This document shows positions 1 through 5,270 of a stretch of DNA of 5,270 nucleotides, piece by piece. The translations under genes and the position numbers were made by a program. The number at the start of each line of letters is the position of its first letter. The stretch's first letter is position 1. The notes beneath the pieces are model-generated. The model had not been told where the DNA came from. It was given only the letters and a program-made list of their open reading frames with translations, and searched no databases. The stretch covers positions 1-5,270 of the forward strand of contig JAEWED010000151.1 in the NCBI GenBank assembly GCA_023389745.1. The letters are read 5' to 3'. Source of the DNA: Actinomycetes bacterium. Lineage in GTDB: Bacteria; Actinomycetota; Acidimicrobiia; Acidimicrobiales; Microtrichaceae.

Positions 1-1147
1 CCTCACCTCCGAGGAGGCCCACCGGGCCACGCACCCGCTCGAGGTCGCGGTCGGCCGCGACATCTCGGGCACCGCAGTGCTCATGAACCTGGCGACCAAG
101 CCCCACCTGCTCATCGCCGGGCAGACCGGCGCCGGCAAGTCGTCGTGCATCAACTCGCTGATCACGTCGGTGCTCATGCGTTCGACGCCGGAGCAGGTCC
201 GGATGATCCTGATCGACCCCAAGCAGGTCGAGCTCACCCAGTACAACCGCATCCCGCACCTGCTCACCCAGGTGGTGACCAACCCCAAGAAGGCGGCCAA
301 CGCCCTCAACTGGGCGGTCAAGGAGATGGAGATCCGCTACGACCTGCTCTCCGAGGTCGGCGTGCGCGACATCGGCGGCTACAACGCAGCGTTCGACCGG
401 GGCGACCTGCAGCCCGAACCGGGCGTCGAGCGCGAGTTCAAGCGGCTGCCGTTCATCCTCGTCGTGGTCGACGAGCTCGCGGACCTGATGATGGTCGCGT
501 CGCGAGACGTCGAGGAGTCGATCACCCGCATCGCTGCCAAGGCCCGAGCGGTCGGCATCCACCTGGTGATCGCCACGCAGCGCCCGTCGGTCAACGTCAT
601 CACCGGCGTCATCAAGGCGAACATCCCGTCGCGACTCGCGTTCGCGGTGGCGTCGGCCACCGACTCCAAGGTCATCCTCGACCAGCTCGGCGCCGAACGA
701 CTCGTCGGGCAGGGCGACATGCTCCTCCTGGGCGCCGGCTCGTCGGCCGCGCAGCGCATCCAGGGCTCGTGGGTCGAGGAGTCCGAGGTCGCCGCCATCG
801 TGGGGCAGTGGCGCAAGCAGACACCCGTCATCGAGGACCACTACGTCAAGGGCGTCGCCGACGAAGAGGTCGCCGGCTCCGGCAGCTCCGGCGGCGGTTC
901 CGCCGGTGGCGGCAGCGGCGACGACGACGAGATGCTCGCCCAGGCCATGGAGCTCGTGGTCCGCAGCGGACTCGGCTCGACGTCCATGTTGCAGCGCAAG
1001 CTCAAGGTCGGCTTCGCCCGCGCGGGGCGCCTCATGGACCTGCTCGAGGAGCGAGGCGTCGTCGGCCCGTCCGAGGGTTCCAAGGCCCGCACGGTCATGA
1101 TGACGCCCGAGGAGCTCGACAACATGATCGAGGCCGGCGAGCTCTGA
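1..1147 (+). CDS. ftsK: DNA translocase FtsK/SpoIIIE, C-terminal part (5' truncated by window edge)
   Basis: This is the hexameric ATP-driven motor that pumps double-stranded DNA through the division septum and helps resolve chromosome dimers. The first complete codon is at base 2, and the frame is open to the left edge, so the true start and the N-terminal membrane domain lie outside the window. The GTG at 77 and the following ATG are internal codons: the residues before them (HPLEVAVGRDISG) match the conserved FtsK motor stretch. Counting from base 2, Walker A GQTGAGKS is at residues 40-47, the family motif IDPK near 71-74, Walker B VVVDE ends at D157-E158, and ATQRPSVNVITG plus KANIPSR at about 191-211. 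A Gly/Ser then Asp-rich linker (292-310) leads into the winged-helix gamma domain (about 311-366), which in FtsK reads orienting DNA sequences. About 380 residues are visible; whole proteins are usually 750 or more. Family assignment is secure. FtsK versus a SpoIIIE-type paralogue rests mainly on the gene context. Confidence 0.96.
   Translation, partial: LTSEEAHRATHPLEVAVGRDISGTAVLMNLATKPHLLIAGQTGAGKSSCINSLITSVLMRSTPEQVRMILIDPKQVELTQYNRIPHLLTQVVTNPKKAANALNWAVKEMEIRYDLLSEVGVRDIGGYNAAFDRGDLQPEPGVEREFKRLPFILVVVDELADLMMVASRDVEESITRIAAKARAVGIHLVIATQRPSVNVITGVIKANIPSRLAFAVASATDSKVILDQLGAERLVGQGDMLLLGAGSSAAQRIQGSWVEESEVAAIVGQWRKQTPVIEDHYVKGVADEEVAGSGSSGGGSAGGGSGDDDEMLAQAMELVVRSGLGSTSMLQRKLKVGFARAGRLMDLLEERGVVGPSEGSKARTVMMTPEELDNMIEAGEL
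875..931 (+). other. Gly/Ser-rich then acidic interdomain linker in FtsK
   Basis: These codons encode a run made almost only of Gly and Ser, with GGGS-like units, followed by DDDE. It sits exactly between the end of the RecA-like motor and the gamma winged-helix domain. Family knowledge says this junction is a flexible tether of variable sequence; that this run acts as such a tether is inferred from composition and position. Confidence 0.75.
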
Positions 1148-1153
1148 GCTGGC

Positions 1154-1159
1154 TACCCT
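1154..1159 (+). promoter_or_regulatory. Putative -10 hexamer (TACCCT) for the SMP-30 gene, leaderless layout
   Basis: TACCCT fits the actinobacterial TANNNT -10 pattern. It lies in the 19-base gap after the ftsK stop, with 7 bases between it and the GTG start at 1167. That places the expected transcription start at or within a base of the start codon, so the mRNA would have essentially no 5' leader. No convincing -35 box is seen in the 3' end of ftsK, and no Shine-Dalgarno sequence precedes the gene. The same arrangement before rimO and cinA strengthens the call. Confidence 0.5.
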
Positions 1160-1166
1160 CGCCGAT

Positions 1167-2123
1167 GTGACCGACAACACATCGCCGTCCGCCCCGCCGC
1201 TGCCGACTGAGCACCGCACCGTCGCCACCGGGCTCAGGTTCCCCGAGGGGCCGGTCCCGATGCGCGACGGCTCCGTGCTCGTCGTCGAGATCGAGCGGGG
1301 CACGCTCAGCCGCGTCGCTCCCGACGGGACGGTCACGGTCGTCGCAGAGTGCGGTGGCGGCCCCAACGGCGCTGCGATCGGCCCCGACGGCAGCGCCTGG
1401 ATCACCAACAACGGCGGCTGCTTCAGCTGGGTCGACCTGGGCGGGCTGATCCTGCCCGGTCCGCTGCCCGAGGAGTGGACCGGCGGGTCGATCCAGAAGG
1501 TCGACCTGGCCACCGGCACGGTCGAGACCGTCTACGACTCGTGCGACGGTCGGCCGCTACGAGCACCGAACGACCTGGTCTTCGACGCCCACGGCGGCTT
1601 CTGGTTCACCGACCACGGCGTGCGACAGGAGCGCACGTCGGACCGCACCGGAGTCTTCTATGCGACCGCGGACGGCTCGTCGATCCGAGAGGTGATCTTC
1701 CCGCTCGACGCACCCAACGGGATCGGGCTGTCACCGGCGGGGGACCGGGTCTACGTCGCCGAGACCCACACGGGGAGGGTCTGGGGCTGGAGCGTGCCCG
1801 AGCCCGGGGTCGCGACCGGCACCGGTCTGCTCGAGCCCCACGGCGAGCTGCTCGCCGGGCTCGAGGGCCAGCAGCTGCTCGACTCCCTCGCGGTCGACGG
1901 CGCGGGCAACGTCTGCGTCGGCACGCTCGGCAACGGCGGCATCACCGTGATCGCCCCCGGCGGCTCTTCGGTGCGCCACGTCGCGATCGACGATCCGCTC
2001 GTCACCAACATCGCGTTCGGCGGCGACGACCTGCGCACCGCATACGTGACCGCCTCGGGCACGGGGCGTCTGCTCGCGCTGGACTGGCCCGTCCCGGGCC
2101 TCGAGCTCGCACACCGGGCCTGA
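1167..2123 (+). CDS. SMP-30/gluconolactonase/LRE-family six-bladed beta-propeller hydrolase
   Basis: The 318-residue product is a probable cytoplasmic metal-dependent lactonase; no signal peptide or membrane segment is visible. Family landmarks occur in order: FPEGP (E27), GGGPNGAAIGPDG (62-74), APNDLVFD with N135-D136, APNGIGLSP with N184, and LLDSLAVD with D239. E27, N184 and D239 line up with the divalent-metal ligands of SMP-30/gluconolactonase, and N135 with a substrate-contacting Asn, so the enzyme looks intact. A longer loop than in classical members sits at about residues 82-108 (NNGGCFSWVD onward). The start is GTG 1167; an overlapping ATG at 1165 is in another frame. The gene follows ftsK by 19 bases and precedes rimO by 43, with its own putative -10. 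The substrate cannot be read from sequence: sugar lactones, other lactones and organophosphates are all hydrolysed by relatives, and strictosidine-synthase-like propellers are similar. No sugar-catabolic neighbour is visible. Confidence 0.9.
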   Translation: MTDNTSPSAPPLPTEHRTVATGLRFPEGPVPMRDGSVLVVEIERGTLSRVAPDGTVTVVAECGGGPNGAAIGPDGSAWITNNGGCFSWVDLGGLILPGPLPEEWTGGSIQKVDLATGTVETVYDSCDGRPLRAPNDLVFDAHGGFWFTDHGVRQERTSDRTGVFYATADGSSIREVIFPLDAPNGIGLSPAGDRVYVAETHTGRVWGWSVPEPGVATGTGLLEPHGELLAGLEGQQLLDSLAVDGAGNVCVGTLGNGGITVIAPGGSSVRHVAIDDPLVTNIAFGGDDLRTAYVTASGTGRLLALDWPVPGLELAHRA

Positions 2124-2124
2124 A

Positions 2125-2148
2125 CGCCCCGGGGCCCTGAGAGGGGCG
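2125..2148 (+). repeat. GC-rich inverted repeat between the SMP-30 gene and rimO
   Basis: CGCCCC (2125-2130) and GGGGCG (2143-2148) can pair as a 6-bp all-GC stem around a 12-base loop, starting 2 bases after the SMP-30 stop codon. There is no following T-run, so this is not a canonical intrinsic terminator. It also overlaps the expected -35 region of the rimO promoter, so it could instead be an operator or simply a chance product of high GC. The function is unproven. Confidence 0.3.
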
Positions 2149-2151
2149 CCC

Positions 2152-2157
2152 TAGACT
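2152..2157 (+). promoter_or_regulatory. Putative -10 hexamer (TAGACT) for rimO, near-leaderless layout
   Basis: TAGACT matches the TANNNT -10 pattern well and lies in the 43-base gap before rimO, with 9 bases between it and the GTG start at 2167. The expected transcript would carry a leader of about 0-3 bases. The only purine-rich run nearby, GAGAGGGG at 2139-2146, lies 20 bases before the start and upstream of the -10, so it cannot act as a ribosome binding site on this transcript. No clear -35 box is seen. Confidence 0.55.
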
Positions 2158-2166
2158 GGTCCGACC

Positions 2167-3474
2167 GTGACACGCACTTTCTGGGTCGAGACGCTCGGCT
2201 GTCCCAAGAACCAGGTCGATTCCGACAAGTTGACCGGCAGCCTCCTGACCGACGGTCTGGTACCGGCCGAGTCGCCCGACGACGCCGACCTGGTGGTCGT
2301 CAACACCTGCGCCTTCATCGAGGAAGCCCGCGAGGAGAGCGTGGCGACGATCCTGGCGCTCGACGAGCACCGCGCCGAGGGTTCAGAGCTGGTCGTGACC
2401 GGCTGCATGGCTCAGCGCTACGGCGACGAGCTGGCCGAGGCGCTGCCCGAGGTCGACGCGGTGACGGGCTTCGGTGTGCCGGTGAACCTGACCACGAAGC
2501 CCGCGTCGCGCACGCTGTTCGCCACCGACGAGGCCGTCCCGGCGCTCGACCTGCTCAACCTGTCGCGGCCGCCGTCGGCGTACCCGTGGGCGTACGTGAA
2601 GGTCGCCGAGGGCTGCGACAAGGCCTGCGGCTTCTGCGCGATCCCGTCGTTCCGAGGCCCCCAGGACTCGCGTCCGATGGACTCGATCCTGGCCGAGGTC
2701 GAGTCGCTCCAGGTGCGAGAGATCGTGCTCATCGCCCAAGATCTGGCCGCCTACGGCCGAGACGCCGGCGTCGGGACCAAGTCGATCGTGCCGCTGGTGC
2801 AGGCGATCTCGGAGCGGGTCGACTGGGTCCGGCTGCTGTACCTGTACCCGTCGGAGCTGACCGATCCGCTGATCGAGCTGATGGCCGCGGGTCCGGTGCC
2901 GTACTTCGACCTGTCGCTGCAGCACGTCTCGGCGCCGCTCGTGCGCCGCATGCGCCGCTGGGGCAACGGCGACAAGTACCTCGAGCGCATCGAGCAGATC
3001 CGCTCGCTGCGCGCCGACGCCGCGTTCCGCTCGAACTTCATCGTCGGCTACCCCGGTGAGACCGAGGCCGACCACGACGAGCTGCTCGCGTTCGTCGAGG
3101 CAGCGCAGCTCGACTGGTGCGGCTTCTTCTCGTACTCCGTCGAGGACGGCACCTACGCGGCCGAGCTCGACGGCCAGGTCCCCGAGGGGCTCGTCGAGGA
3201 CCGTCTCGCCGAGCTCCGCGCCCTGCAGGACGACATCAGCGCCTCTCGCCGCGACGAGCTGATCGGCACCGAGATCACGGTGCTGGTCGACGAGCCCGGC
3301 GTCGCCCGGTCCCACCGCGAGGCCCCCGAGATCGACGGCATCGTGGTGGTGCCCGACGAGCTCGCCGTGGGCCAGTTCCACCGCGTGGTCGTGCACGGCG
3401 CCGAAGGCCCCGACCTGCACGCCGCACTTCCCTCACCCGCCCTCCCGTCTCCTGCTGGCACGAGCGCGCCGTGA
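2167..3474 (+). CDS. rimO: Ribosomal protein S12 methylthiotransferase RimO
   Basis: RimO is a radical-SAM enzyme carrying two [4Fe-4S] clusters. It adds a methylthio group to the beta-carbon of a conserved aspartate of ribosomal protein S12. The 435-residue product has the three-part family architecture: an N-terminal MTTase domain with cluster ligands C12 (LGCPKN), C48 (NTCAF) and C80 (GCMAQ); a radical-SAM core with C150, C154 and C157 (CDKACGFC) followed by IPSFRG; and a C-terminal TRAM domain from about residue 365. The RimO-type signature APEIDG (386-391) separates it from the tRNA enzyme MiaB. The length is normal for the family apart from a Pro/Ala/Ser-rich tail at 418-435. GTG 2167 is chosen because it leaves the usual short lead before the TLGCPKN motif and fits the nearby -10. 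Its stop overlaps the pgsA start, suggesting co-expression. Confidence 0.97.
   Translation: MTRTFWVETLGCPKNQVDSDKLTGSLLTDGLVPAESPDDADLVVVNTCAFIEEAREESVATILALDEHRAEGSELVVTGCMAQRYGDELAEALPEVDAVTGFGVPVNLTTKPASRTLFATDEAVPALDLLNLSRPPSAYPWAYVKVAEGCDKACGFCAIPSFRGPQDSRPMDSILAEVESLQVREIVLIAQDLAAYGRDAGVGTKSIVPLVQAISERVDWVRLLYLYPSELTDPLIELMAAGPVPYFDLSLQHVSAPLVRRMRRWGNGDKYLERIEQIRSLRADAAFRSNFIVGYPGETEADHDELLAFVEAAQLDWCGFFSYSVEDGTYAAELDGQVPEGLVEDRLAELRALQDDISASRRDELIGTEITVLVDEPGVARSHREAPEIDGIVVVPDELAVGQFHRVVVHGAEGPDLHAALPSPALPSPAGTSAP
3471..3474 (+). other. GTGA stop/start overlap joining rimO and pgsA
   Basis: The four bases GTGA hold the GTG start of pgsA and the TGA stop of rimO. With no Shine-Dalgarno sequence upstream, this arrangement suggests that ribosomes finishing rimO re-initiate on pgsA, so the two are probably translated from one mRNA. 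The alternative pgsA start at 3513 would remove the overlap. Confidence 0.6.
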
Positions 3475-4043
3475 GCAGCCAGGCCCAGCCCTCGTTCGGG
3501 CCGTCCGCGCTGATGACGCCGGCGAACGTCATCACGATCATCCGACTGCTGCTCGCTCCGGTCGCGTTCGTCATGATCATCCGCCAGGAGTCGAGCTGGC
3601 CGCTGTTCTTCCTGTGGCTCGTGATCACCACGACCGACAGCCTGGACGGCTACCTGGCCCGCAAGCAGGGCACCACCCGCTCCGGAGCGTTCCTCGACCC
3701 GCTCGCCGACAAGGTGCTCGCGCTCGGCGGGCTGTGGGCGATGGTGCTGGGCGGCAGGTTCTGGTGGCTGCCGGTCGTGCTCATCACCGTGCGAGAGGCG
3801 TTCATCTCGGTGTTCCGGTCGTACTGGGGGCGCCGGGGGCTCGCCGTGCAGGCCTCGAAGGTCGCCAAGGCCAAGACGTTCCTGCAGTTCGGCGCCGTCG
3901 GCTGGGTGGTGTGGCCCTGGACCACCGACCTGCACTGGCTCGCGGATTCGTTCCTCTGGCTCGGCGTCGCCGTCGCCTGGATCAGCGCCGTGCAGTACGT
4001 CGTCGCCGGTTCCCAGGCGACGTCGACCATGGCACGCGACTGA
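3471..4043 (+). CDS. pgsA: CDP-alcohol phosphatidyltransferase, probable phosphatidylglycerophosphate synthase PgsA
   Basis: The likely reaction joins CDP-diacylglycerol and glycerol-3-phosphate to give phosphatidylglycerophosphate and CMP at the inner face of the membrane, the committed step to phosphatidylglycerol and cardiolipin. The CDP-alcohol motif is at residues 56-80 (bases 3636-3710): D56, D59, G60, A63, R64, G72, D76 and D80, with K81 following. All four aspartates are present, but AR and G are separated by 7 residues rather than the usual 8. Hydrophobic segments at about 19-37, 43-55, 82-94, 97-115, 137-150 and 160-179 suggest roughly six membrane helices. The start GTG 3471 gives 190 residues and a GTGA overlap with the rimO stop; ATG 3513, just before TPANVITIIRLLLAP, would give 176 residues and is a real alternative. 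Neither has a Shine-Dalgarno sequence. Actinobacterial relatives include phosphatidylinositol-phosphate synthases, so the acceptor alcohol is inferred from FLDPLADK and from the rimO-pgsA-cinA order. Confidence 0.92.
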   Translation: MSSQAQPSFGPSALMTPANVITIIRLLLAPVAFVMIIRQESSWPLFFLWLVITTTDSLDGYLARKQGTTRSGAFLDPLADKVLALGGLWAMVLGGRFWWLPVVLITVREAFISVFRSYWGRRGLAVQASKVAKAKTFLQFGAVGWVVWPWTTDLHWLADSFLWLGVAVAWISAVQYVVAGSQATSTMARD

Positions 4044-4090
4044 GCGGCTCCGGTCCCGCGGCCTGCGAAATGACGCCGGCCGAACCTGGC

Positions 4091-4096
4091 TAGCGT
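4091..4096 (+). promoter_or_regulatory. Putative -10 hexamer (TAGCGT) for cinA, leaderless layout
   Basis: TAGCGT fits TANNNT and has 7 bases between it and the cinA ATG at 4104, a start that is fixed independently by protein homology. An ATGACG at 4070-4075 resembles a -35 box (4 of 6 matches to TTGACA), but the 15-base spacer is short. No Shine-Dalgarno sequence is present in the 60-base gap after pgsA. Transcription is therefore expected to begin at or next to the A of the ATG. Confidence 0.55.
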
Positions 4097-4103
4097 GCCG
4101 ACC

Positions 4104-5270
4104 ATGCGCACCGAGGTCGTCGCCGTCGGAACCGAGCTCCTGCTGGGGCAGATCACCGACACGAACTCGTCGTGGATCGGCGAGCAGCTGGCCCTGGCGG
4201 GGATCGACACGTTCTTCCAGACGAAGGTCGGCGACAACATCGGCCGCATCGTGTCGACCCTCGAGCTGGCACTCGGCCGCAGCGACGCCGTCATCTGCTG
4301 CGGTGGGCTCGGCCCGACCCAGGACGACCTGACCCGCGACGCGATCGCCCAGGTCATGGGCGTCCCCCTCGAGGCCGACGAGGACATGGAGGAGCGCATC
4401 ATCTCGATGTTCTCCGGGCGCAGCCGTCGCATGCCCATGAACAACCTGCGTCAGGCCCAGAAGCCCGTCGGCGCGTCGTTCATCGAGCAGATGCCCGGCA
4501 CCGCCCCCGGCCTGGTCTGTCCCCTGGAGTGGACCGGACCCGACGGCTCGACGAGCCAGAAGGTCATCTACGCGGTGCCGGGGGTGCCGTGGGAGATGAA
4601 GGAGATGGTGCTGGGTACCGTCCTGCCCGACCTGCAGCGGCGTGCCGGCATCACCGCCGCGATCGGCAGCCGCACCCTGCGCACCTGGGGAGAGTCCGAG
4701 TCCGGCCTGGCCGAGCTGCTCGCCGCTCGCATCGACGAGCTCGACGCCCTCGGCAACCCGACGCTCGCGTTCCTCGCGTCGGGCATGGAAGGGCTGAAGG
4801 TGCGCATCACCGCCAAGGGAGCGACCGCGGACGATCTGGCTGCCGTGCTCGCCGCCGAGGAAGCCGTCGTGCGCGAGATCCTCGGCCCCGTCGTGTTCGG
4901 CGTCGACGACGACACGATGGAGTCCGTCGTGCTCGATCTGCTGCGCGAGCGCGGCCTGAGCCTCGCGGTCGCGGAGTCGCTCACCGGCGGCATGATCGCC
5001 TCCCGTCTGGTCGATCACCCCGGGGCGAGCGACGTGCTGCGCGGCAGCATCGTGTCGTACGCGTCCGAGGTGAAGTTCGACCTGCTCGGCGTGAGCAGGG
5101 GACCGGTGATCTCCGAGGAGGCCGCGATCGGCATGGCGATCGGCGCCCGGAACCTGCTCGGCGCCGACGTCGCGATCGCCGCGACGGGTGTCGCTGGACC
5201 CGACCCCCAGGAGGGCAGCCCGCCGGGTACGGTCTGCGTGGCGGTCGTCGTGGGCGACCCGGACCGAGGT
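4104..5270 (+). CDS. cinA: CinA-family protein with NMN deamidase domain (3' truncated by window edge)
   Basis: CinA proteins recycle nicotinamide mononucleotide: the C-terminal PncC domain deamidates NMN to nicotinate mononucleotide, and the N-terminal COG1058 domain of relatives hydrolyses ADP-ribose. The frame is open from ATG 4104 to the window end, 389 residues without a stop; family members have about 410-430, so roughly 20-40 residues are missing. Visible landmarks are the typical N-terminus EVVAVGTELLLGQITDTN (4-21), GGLGPTQDD (67-75) of the molybdopterin-binding-like fold, AVPGVPWEM (157-165), then the PncC domain with AESLTGG (290-296) and TGVAGPDPQEG (361-371). The loop before AVPGVPWEM (about 138-154, WTGPDGSTSQK) is longer than in typical homologues. 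The ATG is fixed by the conserved N-terminus. The pgsA-cinA order is common, often followed by recA, which would be expected beyond the right edge. The competence link in the name comes from Streptococcus and need not apply here. Confidence 0.96.
   Translation, partial: MRTEVVAVGTELLLGQITDTNSSWIGEQLALAGIDTFFQTKVGDNIGRIVSTLELALGRSDAVICCGGLGPTQDDLTRDAIAQVMGVPLEADEDMEERIISMFSGRSRRMPMNNLRQAQKPVGASFIEQMPGTAPGLVCPLEWTGPDGSTSQKVIYAVPGVPWEMKEMVLGTVLPDLQRRAGITAAIGSRTLRTWGESESGLAELLAARIDELDALGNPTLAFLASGMEGLKVRITAKGATADDLAAVLAAEEAVVREILGPVVFGVDDDTMESVVLDLLRERGLSLAVAESLTGGMIASRLVDHPGASDVLRGSIVSYASEVKFDLLGVSRGPVISEEAAIGMAIGARNLLGADVAIAATGVAGPDPQEGSPPGTVCVAVVVGDPDRG

Noticed and set aside
77..79. GTG at 77 as the start of ftsK
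   Set aside because: The same frame is open to the window edge, and the upstream residues match the conserved FtsK stretch before Walker A, so this is an internal valine codon.
145..1170. A 341-codon plus-strand open frame in a second frame over ftsK
   Set aside because: The product is dominated by Arg, Gly, Pro and His, typical of an out-of-frame reading of GC-rich coding DNA, and it overlaps the FtsK motor domain completely.
1349..2140. A 263-codon plus-strand frame over the SMP-30 gene
   Set aside because: Arg-rich out-of-frame translation; the other frame carries all the beta-propeller motifs.
2139..2146. GAGAGGGG as a ribosome binding site for rimO
   Set aside because: It lies 20 bases before the GTG, too far for a Shine-Dalgarno sequence, and upstream of the likely -10, so it would not be on the transcript.
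2383..3420. A 345-codon minus-strand open frame inside rimO
   Set aside because: Fully antisense to RimO, whose cluster cysteines and TRAM motif are unmistakable; the translation has no family features and is explained by GC bias.
3117..3470. Extension of pgsA upstream to an ATG at 3117
   Set aside because: The added 118 residues are Arg/Pro-rich and lie wholly within the RimO coding region in another frame; family proteins begin close to the NVITIIRLLLAP helix.
4059..4082. CGGCC ... GGCCG inverted repeat after pgsA as a terminator
   Set aside because: A 5-bp stem with a 14-base loop and no T-run is expected by chance at this GC content.
3153..5018. A 621-codon open frame on the minus strand across rimO, pgsA and cinA
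   Set aside because: It lies antisense to three well-identified genes, and its translation is a low-complexity mix of Arg, Gly, Asp, His and Ala with no recognisable domain. Long stop-free antisense frames are expected when sense codons end in G or C.
1..5270. Search for tRNA, rRNA, CRISPR arrays, insertion sequences, toxin-antitoxin or defence genes
   Set aside because: Nearly every base belongs to five recognisable genes with short gaps; no array-like repeats, transposase motifs or RNA-gene signatures were seen on either strand.

Overview
The window is a dense, GC-rich, entirely plus-strand stretch of an ordinary bacterial chromosome. The strong G/C bias at third codon positions, the lack of Shine-Dalgarno sequences before any visible start, the TANNNT hexamers placed a few bases before three start codons (a leaderless-transcript layout), and the gene order ftsK ... 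rimO-pgsA-cinA all point to an actinobacterium. An Acidimicrobiia-like lineage is possible, but that is an inference; no rRNA or other definitive marker is present.

Layout: (1) bases 1-1147, the C-terminal motor and DNA-reading domains of an FtsK/SpoIIIE DNA translocase, cut at the left edge; (2) 1167-2123, an SMP-30/gluconolactonase-family beta-propeller hydrolase with all its metal ligands; (3) 2167-3474, RimO, the radical-SAM methylthiotransferase of ribosomal protein S12; (4) 3471-4043, PgsA, a CDP-alcohol phosphatidyltransferase whose GTG start overlaps the rimO stop by 4 bases; (5) 4104-5270, CinA, with its molybdopterin-binding-like N-terminal domain and most of the NMN deamidase C-terminal domain, cut at the right edge. 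Intergenic gaps are 19, 43 and 60 bases; nothing longer than 300 bases lacks a gene.

The genes do not form one pathway. FtsK (chromosome segregation), RimO (ribosome modification), PgsA (phospholipid synthesis) and CinA (pyridine nucleotide salvage) are housekeeping genes whose proximity recurs in actinobacteria and firmicutes, usually just upstream of recA. The SMP-30 gene is the one member not expected there. rimO and pgsA appear translationally coupled; the SMP-30 gene, rimO and cinA each seem to have their own promoter.

I found no mobile element, CRISPR array, RNA gene or undescribed multi-gene system. The most useful observations are the repeated leaderless-promoter layout, a one-residue-shorter spacing in the PgsA catalytic motif, the SMP-30 gene inside a housekeeping cluster, and a natural Gly/Ser linker in FtsK.
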